From Endotrypanum monterogeii (taxonomy: Eukaryota > Euglenozoa > Kinetoplastea > Trypanosomatida > Trypanosomatidae): DNA of 64,000 nucleotides. Numbering within the stretch: the stretch's first letter is position 1; every line of letters starts with the position of its first letter. The stretch is from assembly GCA_000333855.2 (NCBI GenBank), contig CM007320.1, positions 2,988,051 to 3,052,050 on the forward strand, given 5' to 3'. Below the pieces are notes generated by a model. The model ran no database searches and was not told the origin of the DNA. It was given only the letters and a program-made list of their open reading frames with translations. Made by a program: the position numbers and the translations under genes. Positions 19,762 through 31,313 of the stretch are shown here, piece by piece.

Positions 19762-21561
19762 TCACTCGCTGTCAGCTCTTCTGTATTTGCTAGCCTCCTG
19801 CTCTAACTGCTTTGTGATCGCAGCTTGCTTGACTTTATTGCGCTCGTCATTCACAAATCGTAGTGCCCGCCGCGGCAGAACGACTGTGCTCGCGAGGTGG
19901 CGCTGCGTCTGAACAAGACGGTCCGCGATCATCCGCTTCACATCTGCATCTATGTTCTCGACAGACGCGGCAACTGCTATGGCAGAGAGCACATCTACAC
20001 TTGACGGCGAAAAGAACTTTGCGCAGCCCGCTTCCCACAGCTGATCCACCACCTCGCGAAGTGCTACGGTGTCCCCGACTGTCAGGGACTTGAGCTTGAT
20101 GACCGTCTCGAGCTCGGTAGCTTGCTGCGCGAGGTCGCTCTCTGTCTTTTGCTCCATGAGGGAAATAAATCGCTCATCTGCGACGGCGAGGAGGCCTTTC
20201 TCCTTGCACCACTCCAGTACCTTGGAGAACTTGGAGAAGGGCTGCTGTGCAACGTTCGGCGCGCGCTGCTCTAGAACAGTTTCTAATGCGTGAAAGGCAA
20301 GGGAGATGATCGCCTGAAAACCTTCGATTTCGTCCCTAGTGAGAGGGTCACGACATCGAGCAAGGACGGGGGTGACAGGAACCACTCCGTCAGCGCAAGT
20401 GCCACGCAAATCCGATCTGGCTTCTGCCTCTGCCACCCCATCGTCTCCTCCTCTGTCGGAGACTTCTTCGTCTTCCAACGCGGCCGATACCTCCTTTCGG
20501 GTTATGTCCTCTGGATGATCACCCGGGGGGCTTTCTGTTGCAGTCTTTAAAGGCGTCGCGAACGCCGGCTCAACGCATCGGCGTGCCTTCGACAGCAACT
20601 TGCTAATGAGTTGGCACTTTCTTGAGTAGTCCAATACGCCTGTCGAGGTGCTGGAAAGGGTGCTGTCACCCTCAGCTTCTTCACGCATGTCCATGAGCAC
20701 GACATTCAGCTTCTTGGCGCACACCTGCAACTCTTCGACAGATTTAGAGAGTTCGATCAATCGCTGCAAACGTCCGACGGCATCAAGGGCAGCCATTTTC
20801 TTGAGCAGCTCGCGAGGTGAAAGAAGTGAAGCTGTCTCTTCATCTGGTGGAGGGACCGCAGGTGCAGGGGGTTGCGGTGACGGTGCTACGCCCTCTGCCC
20901 CACCCTCTGCAGAGGTCGGATTGACTACTGTCGCCTTTACGGGCAGTGTGCGGACACCCTCACCCCACGCCGACTTACGCACGCCTTCTTGCTCGCAGCG
21001 AATGAGAAACTCGTGCGCCGATGGAGTCATTGGGTGCTTAGAAAGCGCATACACAGAAAAAAGACGCTCCAGTGTTGTGAACACCTCCTCCTTGTACTTC
21101 GACATTAGCTCCTGGTAAACTGCCTCAGGCCTTTGGCTCACGGCTTGCAAGAAAGTGTTCACCGACTTGATGTCGCGAAACTTGTCGCTTGAGTGATACT
21201 CACGAATGTACTCGGCGATTGTTGCAGCGTCGCCGAGCATCGAATGCAAATGAGCAAAATTGGAGTTGGGCTTCTGATCTTTCTTTTCGCGCTTCTCAGC
21301 CGGTCTCCCATCCTGCTGCGTGTGTGCTCCGTGCTTCCCTGAGAGAGAGCGGTGGCGAGAAAGCTTCTTGGGCATGAAGCCACGGCCTTCACGGTATCCG
21401 TCACCTCGTCCTCGTCCGCGAGGATTGCCAGGACCTCCGCTCCGGCCCCGGAAGGGGGCCTGGGCATCGGGGAAATTCCCACGGCCACGCCCGCCGCGAT
21501 GACTTCCCCTTGAAGAGGACGGTTGTGCTCGAGCACGGGAGGATGACGGAGCTGTGTTCAT
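19762..21561 (-). CDS. RGG-rich putative RNA-binding protein
   Basis: The 599-residue protein begins with about 70 residues rich in RG/RGG (RGSHRGGRGRGNF, PRGRGRGDGYREGRG), a typical RNA-binding and arginine-methylation region. The rest is mostly helical without a motif I recognise. A segment near residues 110-200 (TIAEYIREYHSSDKFRDIKS, then TTLERLFSVYALSKHPMTP) and one near 395-540 (a helix-rich, Glu-rich stretch) may be alpha-helical repeats. Pro/Ser-rich and acidic linkers separate them. I start at 21561 (MNTAPSSS), after which the RGG region follows; the in-frame extension upstream looks like 5' UTR. RNA metabolism is likely, but the family is not identified. Confidence 0.8.
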   Translation of the reverse strand: MNTAPSSSRARAQPSSSRGSHRGGRGRGNFPDAQAPFRGRSGGPGNPRGRGRGDGYREGRGFMPKKLSRHRSLSGKHGAHTQQDGRPAEKREKKDQKPNSNFAHLHSMLGDAATIAEYIREYHSSDKFRDIKSVNTFLQAVSQRPEAVYQELMSKYKEEVFTTLERLFSVYALSKHPMTPSAHEFLIRCEQEGVRKSAWGEGVRTLPVKATVVNPTSAEGGAEGVAPSPQPPAPAVPPPDEETASLLSPRELLKKMAALDAVGRLQRLIELSKSVEELQVCAKKLNVVLMDMREEAEGDSTLSSTSTGVLDYSRKCQLISKLLSKARRCVEPAFATPLKTATESPPGDHPEDITRKEVSAALEDEEVSDRGGDDGVAEAEARSDLRGTCADGVVPVTPVLARCRDPLTRDEIEGFQAIISLAFHALETVLEQRAPNVAQQPFSKFSKVLEWCKEKGLLAVADERFISLMEQKTESDLAQQATELETVIKLKSLTVGDTVALREVVDQLWEAGCAKFFSPSSVDVLSAIAVAASVENIDADVKRMIADRLVQTQRHLASTVVLPRRALRFVNDERNKVKQAAITKQLEQEASKYRRADSE

Positions 21562-22031
21562 GAGGTTCAGGCTGTAAAACACTTTAACGTAGTTGAGAAA
21601 CGAAAGACGGTGGCGACTACCGCCCACGACACCAAGAGTCGAAAAAAGAAATGATCAGATGTGATACCCGACGTGACCAACTCTTCTTCACACTTTCTTC
21701 TCGGTGTGCATATCCGTTACAAAAAAAAAATGAATAGAATATATATATATATATAGAAAAGGGGGTTTGAGGGAATATTAGCGCCCTTGGAAACATTTGG
21801 TCGCACAGCTCTTCTTCGTTTCGGCCCACACATCTACTACAAGGGTAGAAGAATGCATTGACCGGATACGTACATACCGCATTCTTTTTTCTTATTCGTT
21901 TTCTACACCGAAGATCAGAAACGTGACAGTTGGAATACGTTTGGCGGGTGCTGCTAACGCTCAACCTTCCTTTAGGTACCAGCACCAGAGCCTCACGCAA
22001 ACACACGACGCACTCGGACCCCGCCGCCCTT

Positions 22032-22077
<46 letters not shown>

Positions 22078-23342
22078 CCATGACTGGGGGACGCTGCGTC
22101 AATAGAAAAAAAAAATCACCTACTCACCGAATATCGTCGCTTCCTTCACGCGTGTATGCCTTTTTTTTGTTTGTTTTTCGTTTTTTACCACCACGAATAC
22201 TCCTTGACCCCACCGCCACTTTTCGTTTGCCTTTGCGAGAAATGAACCATCAAAGTGCAGCGCCATCTAGGCGCTTCCATATAAAGGTGACGCAGATCAT
22301 TAGAACCGAACTCCTGATCATCTGCTGAGCCCTCACTGGAGAAGGGACATGTGAGAGAGCGAGACGCATGGATAGACACGCATACCAGCACAAACAAAAA
22401 CGGGTAGACCTGGTAGCTGCCACCCCATCCCCCAAAGCAACGCCACGCCGGAGGAGCGATGGAGAATATATAAAAACAGGCAAACACCAGGCACACCCCA
22501 CACATCAGCCATACGTACGCAGACCACACTCGACGAGGTAAGAACAGAAAACAGAATAAACACACACAGATACACATACACACGTACACATGCACGCAAA
22601 CAGACGCTCAAAGGGAAATTTAAAAAAAGAAATGAGCCGGCGAAACGGCCTCCAACATTGTGCGGAGCTTTATCCGTAAAAAAAAAAAAGAGCCAAAAAA
22701 CAAACAAGTCGGAAGTGGTCGGTGTGCTTGACACAAATTTTGTGTTGCTGAGTCTTCCCTCTGTGGGTCTTCTCGATATGCACCCCAGCTTGTCCACCCC
22801 AGGTCTGCGCCGTAAAATTGCGCTCACAAACAACACAGCCTTTACCCCTGCCTCAAACCAGATACGCATACACCAACACACACACACGCACATACACACC
22901 AAGTAATAACACCTTACAGGCCCCAAGTTTGTAAGCCCAAATCGAGGAATCCAGTCATCAATAAACAAAGAGAAAATGTGAGTACATGTGTTTTGGTGGA
23001 GGGAGAAAGGGTAGGAGGGGCAGGTGCACACCAACGCACGGATGAGAGCAAGCCCGGAGAAAAGAAGGGGGTGAGCGTTACCGGATCACAGCAGCAGTCG
23101 ATCGGAGGGTTGTCCTCCGACCGCACCAAGGGAAAAAAAGGAGCCGGATGCACGAGAAGAAATCGGTGTCTTTCTTCCCAGCATTCGCCATGCCAAGGGA
23201 CGACTGGGACGAAAGTCAAATCCCCCTTTGAACCCATACATTGTGTGGAGGTATACGTATATGCGTCTGTGTCCACAAGTGAGTAGGCACAAGATGTGCC
23301 TTGACCGCCTTCCATATAATCTATCTCGTTTGGATTGATGAT
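21562..23342. other. Intergenic region, 1.8 kb
   Basis: Contains a short TA tract near 21739-21755, a CA tract (22035-22069) and A-runs. Frames up to 233 codons here are Cys/Val/Phe-rich products of repeats and are not convincing. Confidence 0.55.
22035..22069. repeat. (CA)n microsatellite
   Basis: A perfect CA tract lies in the spacer upstream of the RGG-rich gene. Confidence 0.95.
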
Positions 23343-24170
23343 CTATTCCGCTTTCTTTGAGCTAGCGGAGCTAGAAAACTCTGAACCTTTCCTGACATCT
23401 GCGTTGTTAGAGTCTGCGACACCACCCTCCTCGTCTTTGTGGAGTGTTCTACCCTCAGCTTTGCCGGAAGTATCACCTGGACCTACAGAAGCAACATCGG
23501 CGCCCACAGACTCCGCGTTGTTTGTGATTAGAGGCGTCCCGGGCTTTCGAACACGAAAGCCGTAGACTTTCGGAACGTACTGCTGACCCGGTGGAGGAAT
23601 CAACACGCCTCGCTCGCACAGGTGCATCAACAGCAAATGAGGAAAGGTGGTCCCCCAAAACGCGCCGTCGAGGCTACGGTGACGGACAGAACGGGGATGA
23701 TAGATATCCTCACAGCGAGGACAAAAAAGTTTCACGGAGCTTTCACGCACAACGTCACTCTGACCCACTGGAAGCAGCGCGAAGCCCTCGCAAAAGACAC
23801 GAGGACAGCTACCAAACTCTCCCTGCACATACTTCTCCTCCATCAGTTTGAGACCACGACCAGTAGTGATGAAGCGGGCATGGATAAGACCGTAGAGAAT
23901 CTCTGCGGAGCTCTCTACAAGACGCTTCTGCTGCTCCGTGAGCCCATCGCTTTCCATTGACTCCACATCAAGGATCAGCTCCAATGCGTAGTGATAAAAC
24001 GGCACGATGGGTGCCAATCCCGTAAGGTTAAAGTCATCTGTAATGAATTCTCTATCGACCGTGCAGAAAAACTCGTTCCCCTTCAAGTCACAGAACCAAG
24101 TGATCCAACTTACCAGCTCTTCATCCTCGTACTCGTACTCCATATTCTCTGGGGAGTACACCTCGTCCAT
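23343..24170 (-). CDS. CK2B: Casein kinase 2 beta regulatory subunit
   Basis: The 275-residue protein matches CK2 beta, which dimerises through a zinc ribbon and binds the catalytic alpha subunits. Visible features are SWITWFCDLKGNEFFCTVD near the N-terminus and an acidic EYEDEE stretch. The Cys4 zinc site has Cys near residues 122 and 127 (CPRVFCEG) and near 150 and 153 (LFCPRCEDIYHP). The dimer segment GAFWGTTFPHLLLMHL follows. The C-terminal tail after residue 215 is Ser/Glu-rich and species-specific. All four Cys are kept, so dimerisation should be intact. The start is the Met directly before the conserved acidic N-terminal region. Confidence 0.97.
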   Translation of the reverse strand: MDEVYSPENMEYEYEDEELVSWITWFCDLKGNEFFCTVDREFITDDFNLTGLAPIVPFYHYALELILDVESMESDGLTEQQKRLVESSAEILYGLIHARFITTGRGLKLMEEKYVQGEFGSCPRVFCEGFALLPVGQSDVVRESSVKLFCPRCEDIYHPRSVRHRSLDGAFWGTTFPHLLLMHLCERGVLIPPPGQQYVPKVYGFRVRKPGTPLITNNAESVGADVASVGPGDTSGKAEGRTLHKDEEGGVADSNNADVRKGSEFSSSASSKKAE

Positions 24171-24679
24171 TTTCTATTTGTTTTTTCTCCCTCTCGAGGC
24201 GCTGCCGCTGCTTCTGTTTTGCGTAGACCCTTATTCTTCTAGTATACCTCGTCGGCTCAGAGGACGAATACAGCTGTACTTGGGCGGACACAGATAGCAA
24301 GAGCGAATCATATCAGCGTACACTACACAGGAAATATATATGCATATATATCCCCACACTCGCTAATCCAAAAGTAGAGGAGTGTAGATACCGGCGAGCC
24401 AATCGGTGGCGCCGTGGGGTGAGAAAAAGTACGTTAGATCAAGATCTGTGTATGGCCAAGCAGTGTAATGTAACATGCATTCCCCGAACGCGCGTATTCA
24501 CACACAAAAAGAAAAAGAAAGATATTTTTCGTAAGAAAAGAAAAAAACAAAAAAGAGAAGGGGAGAAGAGGATGTGTCGGCGTAACGTCTTGTAGAACAT
24601 ATGGTATGAAGAACAGAAGGGGCCATAGAAGGGCCGGGGCCCGACCGATCGGCTGTTCTACTCGATACGATGGAGTGTT

Positions 24680-24681
<2 letters not shown>

Positions 24682-24721
<40 letters not shown>

Positions 24722-24729
24722 AGAGAGAG
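24682..24729. repeat. (CA)n-(GA)n compound microsatellite
   Basis: A CA tract (24682-24718) joins a short GA tract (24719-24729). Confidence 0.95.
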
Positions 24730-25453
24730 GCACCAGCAACACCTTTTCGGTGCGACAAATGAAGACACCAATTGATGGTCCGCGCGCACGGAGGCTCCTC
24801 ACATACGTTCGGAGGTAACTGAGTTATCCGTCACTGTCGAGATGAAAAACCTCTTCAGACAGAAGGCTCATCGGAGGGGAGAAAAGAGGGTGAACTCTAC
24901 CCTTCCCTCCTCCCTCCCCTTAGTTGTCTCCCACATCCTGACTGTTCAACAAAGCCACAGGTCATCACACACTACGATCCTGTTAGGTTTGAAGCCGTTG
25001 AAGAACAGCAGGACAAAGGAGATGATCGCAACTTTATTGATACGACCAGGAAAGCAACACATGTACACCTCCACACAAGCTTACTAACCGCCACACCGCG
25101 GTGTCAGCACCACAGCAGTGCGTGTAGGCTTCTCAACGAGCTCGAAGACACTCCGTGATGGTGCTTCAAGGTGAGCGGCAAGTGAAAGAGACTTACACAC
25201 TAGCCTAATGGGCATAAATCCTCGGCGCTCCTGCGCGCTACGAAAGCCCTGTAAACACATTCAGAGACAAACGAAAAAAGAAGAGGTATGCCACTTGCTC
25301 GGCATCAGAAAGACGCATCTTTTTTTTAGCTTTTTTTTAAATTTGGAAAATGTGTTTTTGTGGTCATTTTTCGAAGGGTCCCAGAGAAATAACGCTTTAA
25401 AGTGACGAAAAACACAATACAGAAATGAAACAAATCGGCATGTATATGTCTAC

Positions 25454-25492
<39 letters not shown>

Positions 25493-25644
25493 CCACGCTG
25501 AGACTTACAAAATAAAAAAAACTAATGAACAGAAAATCTCAAACCTCTTCTTTTTCCCAAGCTCCCTTTAAGTCATCGCACGATGCTATCTCGGGTTTTT
25601 TTTTGTGGATGTGGATGTGTATGCGTGTATGTGAATGCGTATGC

Positions 25645-25647
<3 letters not shown>

Positions 25648-25678
<31 letters not shown>
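25648..25678. repeat. (TG)n microsatellite
   Basis: Perfect TG tract in the 3.1-kb spacer. A CA tract in the opposite sense lies about 670 bases away at 26351-26387. Confidence 0.95.
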
Positions 25679-25680
<2 letters not shown>

Positions 25681-26347
25681 CCTTACATGTTCTCTCTTCC
25701 CGATGCAACAGGACGCCTGAGTCACCACCGTCACCCTCAACTTTGAAGAATGCGAGCAGAGCGGGAAGGAGTTGAAGGAAAGGAAAAAACCTGAAAATAT
25801 GAAAAGGGAAATGTCACACCTGGGGGAAAAGGAAGAAAAAACAAATTTTCGCACCCATGCAAACACCAACAGAAACACGCACAAACACACACGCGAGATC
25901 ACACTCACCAGAAAAAAAAAAAGCATTACTTCGCCGGAACAAATTCGAACGAACTGCCACGCACCGCCTGTGGAGCGACGACTGACATCCTTTGACATCG
26001 GCAAAGCGTACTCATGGCCTCCAGTAGCCTCCTTTCCAATGGGGGAAAAAAAAATATCAGCTGAATAGGACGAGGCATACGCACATATATCTTCGATACA
26101 AAAACATTGTGCGTCGAGAACGTCAGATTTGAGGGTTCACACATTCGCGCACCGAAGCACACCTGCGCACTTATACAAGAAAATACATGACCACACATCT
26201 ATCCGGCACCAATAAAAAAAAAAAAAAAGACAACGAAAAATTAGAGCGAAAATAAAATCAAACACAAAAAAGCCAGCATAACTACACGAGGAGGCCACTA
26301 CCGGAAGATTTTTCCTCAAATCACGGTGTCCGTCAAGAATCGCGTGA

Positions 26348-26350
<3 letters not shown>

Positions 26351-26387
<37 letters not shown>
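26351..26387. repeat. (CA)n microsatellite
   Basis: Perfect CA tract. It could pair with the TG tract at 25648-25678 in single-stranded nucleic acid. Confidence 0.95.
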
Positions 26388-26392
<5 letters not shown>

Positions 26393-27241
26393 AGCACTCG
26401 AACGCCCAGAAAGATGCAAGAAGCGGAACAGAAGGACGTCAACAGCAGGGCTATCCCAGTGAGATAAAAAAAAAGGAAATGCCGAGCAGGAATACGTTAC
26501 GTGCTACACACGATCTATGCAACGCTGGTTTCCACCTAAAAAGCTCACTACTTTTTCCATCCTTCTGCCACGAGAAAAAAAAAGAAAACCACAACGAAGG
26601 AATGCTAGTATTATTGTTTTACTGGAAACGGAACAAAACAAAGTCACAGAACCGGAATATATGTTTTCCGCTCCCTCCACCCCACCCTGTGAAAAAAAAA
26701 AAAAAAATTGTCGTGTATTTGAAGCTTCTTTTCCTCACGTTGATTTATCTTTCTTTTTCTTATTCAGACGAGGGAGAGGGAAAGAGGGACAGAGGGAGGG
26801 AGGGTAGGCGCCCTGCACGTTGCCTTTAAGCCACAGATGATCAGTGTACAGCATCTTTGGTGCTACTGCAATACGGCTGTCTGTTCCACATTCCTCGAGT
26901 GACACCCTGAACTTTTTTTTTTTCGAAGTACATGTGGAGATATAAGGTTGCTTTTGGTGATAATATCCCACCACCACCACCACCACCATCACCCTCCCAT
27001 CCACCCGCCGCACACATTTGTTAAACTTCTTCACTTCTGGTCTCGACAGAAGGGGAGCTCACAGACACGCATACACGAAAGGGTCAGAAAACACGGAGAA
27101 AAAAATTTAAAAAATTTCTAGCTGGAGTACGAGTAAAAAGTGACGTCTTTTACCACACGCCCATGTTACGCATCCCTCTCAAAAAAAAAAAAAAAGGGGG
27201 GGACGGTATGGGAGGGCAGGAGAGTGAGAGCAGAGACGTCA

Positions 27242-30181
27242 CTACTCTGCAGCGGAAGCGACCGGCTCTGATGACATGCTCGGAGCACTTGCTGCACCCA
27301 GGCGGGTAGCCTGTTCGCTCTGCCACCCTGCAAGACCCCGGCCATACTGAGTTCTGTTGAGCTTAGCGAGGTTAGCGGTCATGAAGGTGTAGTACTTCGC
27401 CTCCAACTCCTTGGCCTCCTCGACCATCTCCGACTCGCCAGTTGTCTTGCCCGTGGCATACTCGGTCAGCTGTCCGCAGAGGTGACGCACCACGTAGTTT
27501 CCAGAAGGACTGATGGCGACGCTCATGAGCGAATCATCGCCCTTCTCCATCAACGCACGTGCAACCCTGATGGTGAAGCGACCGCCGTCTTTGGTCTGCC
27601 GTGCCACAGTGAGCGCCTCCTGCACACAGTGTGATTGATACTTCTCCTTGGATGACTCGAAGATGGTGTCGATGATGCGATCAAGCAAAGTGCGCAGGCT
27701 CTCATCGATGCTGGTGCTCGGCACGGCACGGCATGCAAGGCTCGTCAATAGGTTTCGGTAGATATTTCCTTCCGTGAAGCTTGCATCCCTGGTGGACCAG
27801 GTGCTGGCCAGAGTAGTCAGTATCGTCTCGCAGTGCTGAACAAATGCATCATGTTCCTTCTTCTTTCGGCTAGCAGGGTTCTTGAGTGCTGAGAGAACGA
27901 CATCAGCAAAGATGGGAGTCATGTAGCGCATAACAAACGAGCCGATGAGGTGATGGCCGACATACCGCAGGCGAGTCTCAACCGTTGCCGGCTTTTCCGC
28001 GGCAGCGGCATCAGCATCGAGCTGAGCCTGCGTGACGAAGCGCGTCCGCTTGCGGCGCAGCAGTGGTTGCTCGCCGGTGCACCACGACTCGGCAACAGCG
28101 TAGTACAGATGCCAGTCCATCGGCGCTGCCGAGCTCTTGTACTCTGCGAGGCTTCCAGGGGCCTGTTTTGCCTCCGGTGTCTCCAGTGCTCCTTCTTTTT
28201 CGTTGTCCGGCACATCCTCTGTCTTGGCCTTCTGCGTGCTGTCGTCAGCATTCGCCTCGCCCTCCTCTGCCTCGCGGCCCCTCTTGAGACCAGGCTTTCT
28301 GTTGGACTCTTCCACGGTTCGCTCAGCGACGCTGAGCTTAGCGTGTTGGGGATCCATGGCCTGGAGCAGCGCCAGAATGGTGTTGCCACAGCTGGCGGAG
28401 CTGGTCAGTTGTACACCATAGCGAGCGATGGCCTCACACAGAACCTTCACCTCCTGCGCCTTCGCCTTGGGCGGCTTTGCAGCCTCCGATCCAAGGGGAA
28501 CGACGCCAAAGAATTGGAAGACAATGTCTGATAACAGCGGGTAGTGCAACAGCGGATCGATGAGGCGGAGTGAAGAGCTCCACTCGATGCGGTTGAGAGG
28601 GTTTCCCTCCGGGTTGAGCGGCGGTGGCGCCATCTTTTCAAACAAGATCTGTCGCTTACTGCTAACAGCTAGGGCGGTGCGCAATATGCGGATTCCCTGC
28701 GGCGATGACATGAGTGTGCGCTTGACAGTCTTCTTCGAGGCGGCAGCGACCTCCGTTGATTTTTCGCCTGCCGCAGCCTTGCGGTCCTCTCCCTCCTCAG
28801 CCTCCTCGCCTTCGTTGGGGCCATCCTCCGCGTCGTCCCCCTCGTCGTTGCCCTCGCCTTGCGGCTGGCTGCCTTCCTCAGCGTCGGTAAACCGCATCAG
28901 ACGACTGAACAACTTTGTGGACTCATCTGAGTCGGCTGCCATTTCCGTGAGAACAGCCTCATACGTTGAGATGTCCTTCGTGAGCGCATCGAGAAGCTCA
29001 TCGTCAGTCTTTTCGTGGATATTCACCGGCTGCTCGCCCTCCGCGGGAGACGTCTGCGGCTTGTCAAAAGCTGTCAGCAGCATCATGAGGGAGCGGAAGG
29101 TGCTGAACACGGGACCCTGGATAGCAGCACCGTTTGCCAAATCGATCAGGCGCTCAGCGTGGCCGACAATTACACACGGAATCCCCATGAACGTCTCAGC
29201 TGTCTTTTCCGACAGCAGTGTGTCCTCGGGGCCACGGGGAATAGACAGACAGGCAGCGGCGTACTTCTTCTGAATAACGACGAGCACGCGGATCGTGCCG
29301 CCACGGGAGCGCGCACGCATGGATGTAAGCACCTCGGGTGTGACAATGGTTTCCGTCGCGCCCTTTCGGCCGACCTCCTCAAGTTGGGCGTAGCTGTCCA
29401 GGTGCACGACAGCGTAAGACTCAAACATGCGCCCACCACGACCGCGAGCCCCACCGCGACCGCCGCGCTGGAAACCAGCCGGTCCGCCACGGCCGCCACG
29501 GCCGTACTGTTGGTGATACGGTTGCTGCTGGTGTTGGTGTTGGTGCTGGTGCTGATGCTGGTGCTGGTGGGACTGTTGCTGATGATGGGGCTGCTGTTGT
29601 CCGCCGTACGCACCGCCCTGGAAACCGCCACGCACTGCCGGGGCGTAGTTAGAGTTTTGATTGTAGCTCTGGTTGTAGTACCCCTGCTGCTGCTGAGCTG
29701 GGTAGTAACCCTGCCCATAACCGCCACGGCCCATCACACCTGCAGAGCTTGGGTACCCCTGCTGTATACCGACCCCACTGTAGGGAGCACCGGCTTGGTA
29801 GTAGCCACCTCGAGGAGCGTAACTTTGCTGAGGCTGCTGAAGCTGCGACTGCGACTGTGGCTGCGGCTGCGGCTGCGGCAGGTGTGGCTGCTGAGACTGT
29901 GGCTGCTGAGACTGTGGCTGCTGAGACTGCGGCTGCTGGTAGCCCCCACGCGTAGCGTATTGCTGAGCGTATGCTTGGTTGTAGCTGCTGTATTGTTGTG
30001 CCGCCATCGGCTGGGTCTGCTGCGGAGCCATTGGCTGCGGCTGCGGAGCCTGCTGTGGGTAGTAGCCAGCGCCGCCGCCACGCCCAGCCTGCTGTGGGTA
30101 GCTTTGCACTCCATTTTGAGGCGGGTAGCTGCCGGGGTATCCAGCGTATGGATTTGCGTTGTGCGGGGCACCTCCCTGCAT
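27242..30181 (-). CDS. Large Q/H-rich, RGG-containing putative RNA-binding protein
   Basis: The 979-residue protein starts with about 225 residues of prion-like composition (Gln, Tyr, Gly, Pro, His). These include a QPQSQ pentapeptide repeat from a 15-bp DNA repeat at about 29884-29939 and an HQ dipeptide run. An RGG region follows at about residues 227-250. The remainder has a folded segment (ESYAVVHLDSYAQLEEVGRK onward), a long acidic linker (GDDAEDGPNEGEEAEEGED) and helical segments. Near residues 885-900, SPSGNYVVRHL resembles a Pumilio/PUF repeat, and HHLIGSFVMRYM may be another. PUF membership is therefore possible but unproven. The Q-rich plus RGG plan suggests an mRNA-binding protein able to enter RNP granules. 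I start at 30181 (MQGGAPHNANPY); an ATG 17 codons upstream is in frame. Confidence 0.85.
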   Translation of the reverse strand: MQGGAPHNANPYAGYPGSYPPQNGVQSYPQQAGRGGGAGYYPQQAPQPQPMAPQQTQPMAAQQYSSYNQAYAQQYATRGGYQQPQSQQPQSQQPQSQQPHLPQPQPQPQSQSQLQQPQQSYAPRGGYYQAGAPYSGVGIQQGYPSSAGVMGRGGYGQGYYPAQQQQGYYNQSYNQNSNYAPAVRGGFQGGAYGGQQQPHHQQQSHQHQHQHQHQHQHQQQPYHQQYGRGGRGGPAGFQRGGRGGARGRGGRMFESYAVVHLDSYAQLEEVGRKGATETIVTPEVLTSMRARSRGGTIRVLVVIQKKYAAACLSIPRGPEDTLLSEKTAETFMGIPCVIVGHAERLIDLANGAAIQGPVFSTFRSLMMLLTAFDKPQTSPAEGEQPVNIHEKTDDELLDALTKDISTYEAVLTEMAADSDESTKLFSRLMRFTDAEEGSQPQGEGNDEGDDAEDGPNEGEEAEEGEDRKAAAGEKSTEVAAASKKTVKRTLMSSPQGIRILRTALAVSSKRQILFEKMAPPPLNPEGNPLNRIEWSSSLRLIDPLLHYPLLSDIVFQFFGVVPLGSEAAKPPKAKAQEVKVLCEAIARYGVQLTSSASCGNTILALLQAMDPQHAKLSVAERTVEESNRKPGLKRGREAEEGEANADDSTQKAKTEDVPDNEKEGALETPEAKQAPGSLAEYKSSAAPMDWHLYYAVAESWCTGEQPLLRRKRTRFVTQAQLDADAAAAEKPATVETRLRYVGHHLIGSFVMRYMTPIFADVVLSALKNPASRKKKEHDAFVQHCETILTTLASTWSTRDASFTEGNIYRNLLTSLACRAVPSTSIDESLRTLLDRIIDTIFESSKEKYQSHCVQEALTVARQTKDGGRFTIRVARALMEKGDDSLMSVAISPSGNYVVRHLCGQLTEYATGKTTGESEMVEEAKELEAKYYTFMTANLAKLNRTQYGRGLAGWQSEQATRLGAASAPSMSSEPVASAAE
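29884..29939 (-). repeat. 15-bp tandem repeat coding for QPQSQ
   Basis: About three and a half copies of a 15-bp unit encode Gln-Pro-Gln-Ser-Gln in the prion-like N-terminus. A second coding repeat at about 29530-29575 with a 6-bp unit encodes alternating His and Gln. Such tracts often vary in length between strains. Confidence 0.8.
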
Positions 30182-31313
30182 TTTGAGATTCCCTGCGTGA
30201 AGGCTCGCGAGTTTGGACCTGCAATACGACAATTGGAAAAATCAAAGACGAGTGGGCAAAGACAACAACACACGGGGAAAAAAGATCGAAACTTAAGTGA
30301 AATGTACGTATTCTCTTTACCGCAATCTCCGATACAAGGCAGAAAGTGTATACACTCCGATTTCAGCACGTTCGGGTACGCGCGTGTGGGAAAGGTTCGC
30401 AACAGGTAGGTGCACGCGGGAGTGGAAACAAAGTTGAGGGGGTACAAAGTGCACATATCCCCATGAGTTGACATACGTCGCATACACAGATCGAGAAAGA
30501 AAGAAAGAAAGAGAGAGAAAGATTACATGAAGTGCTCCGTCACAGCTTTGTGGGGGGGGGGAAAGCAGTGAGCGACCAGTAGAAAAATAAAGAAGGGCGG
30601 AAGTACGCTCGTATAAACATGCGGAAAAATGCAACGGATGTCTCACACAAGAAAATAGGTTCGCGGTGAGGCAACAGTGAGAAACGTAAGGCCTCCCCCC
30701 TCCTCAGCATAGACACGGTAGAGAAGCTTTTTGTACTTGTCCTAGAACTCTGGTGGCACATCGTGGTTGCTAGCTCGTCTTTGATGTTGTTGAGTCCTGC
30801 AGAGCGCACAATTTTTAAAAGGGTTTGTGCGTAATACATTAGGGGGAAACAAGGAGTTGGCCGAATTCAGATGAAGAATTAGCGAACACAGGGAACAGAA
30901 GCTTATAAGTCTGCCAACTCGCCTCGGGGAAGGGGGGTGGAGGCACACCCAGTCTAGTATACATCATTGCGCATTCTAATAAAAATAATATAAAAAAAAA
31001 AAACAATGACTACCCAGCAGGAAAAAAAAAAGGCCTGATGGTTAGACACCATCACAGACCGAGATTCCAAGAAGCACACACACGCACAGAGCACGTGCGA
31101 GGAGGAGAGGCTAGTTGCCAAGAAAAAAAGGAAGAAGGGAACGAAGTCCTTAGTACAATGACGTAGGCGAGCCTACACATCAATTGCATGATCTGAGCTT
31201 TCCTTTGGTTTCCATGGTGGGCACACGGTATAGCGATCAAAGAAGCTAACAAAGAAGAGCGACGATGACAGATAAAACATCGAAAAGAAACTGTATGTCC
31301 CTCTCACTGTTGA
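30182..31313. other. Intergenic region, 1.1 kb
   Basis: Contains a (GAAA)n tract at 30493-30520, which on the sense strand is a polypyrimidine tract and a possible splice signal for the Q/RGG-rich gene, plus G-runs and A-runs. No supported gene. Confidence 0.55.

Larger units (their letters stand above)
24171..27241. other. Intergenic region, 3.1 kb
   Basis: Microsatellites dominate: CA at 24682-24718 followed by GA, TA at about 25462-25487, TG at 25648-25678, CA at 26351-26387 and (CCA)n at 26968-26987. It would include the long 3' UTR of the Q/RGG-rich gene. No convincing gene on either strand. Confidence 0.6.

Noticed and set aside
22333..23034. 233-codon minus-strand frame
   Set aside because: Much of it is translated CA/TG repeat (runs of Cys and Val) and no domain is seen.
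29015..30409. 464-codon open frame on the + strand
   Set aside because: It lies opposite the Q/RGG-rich gene, and its Leu/Val/Arg-rich product is the antisense reading of Gln/Gly codons.
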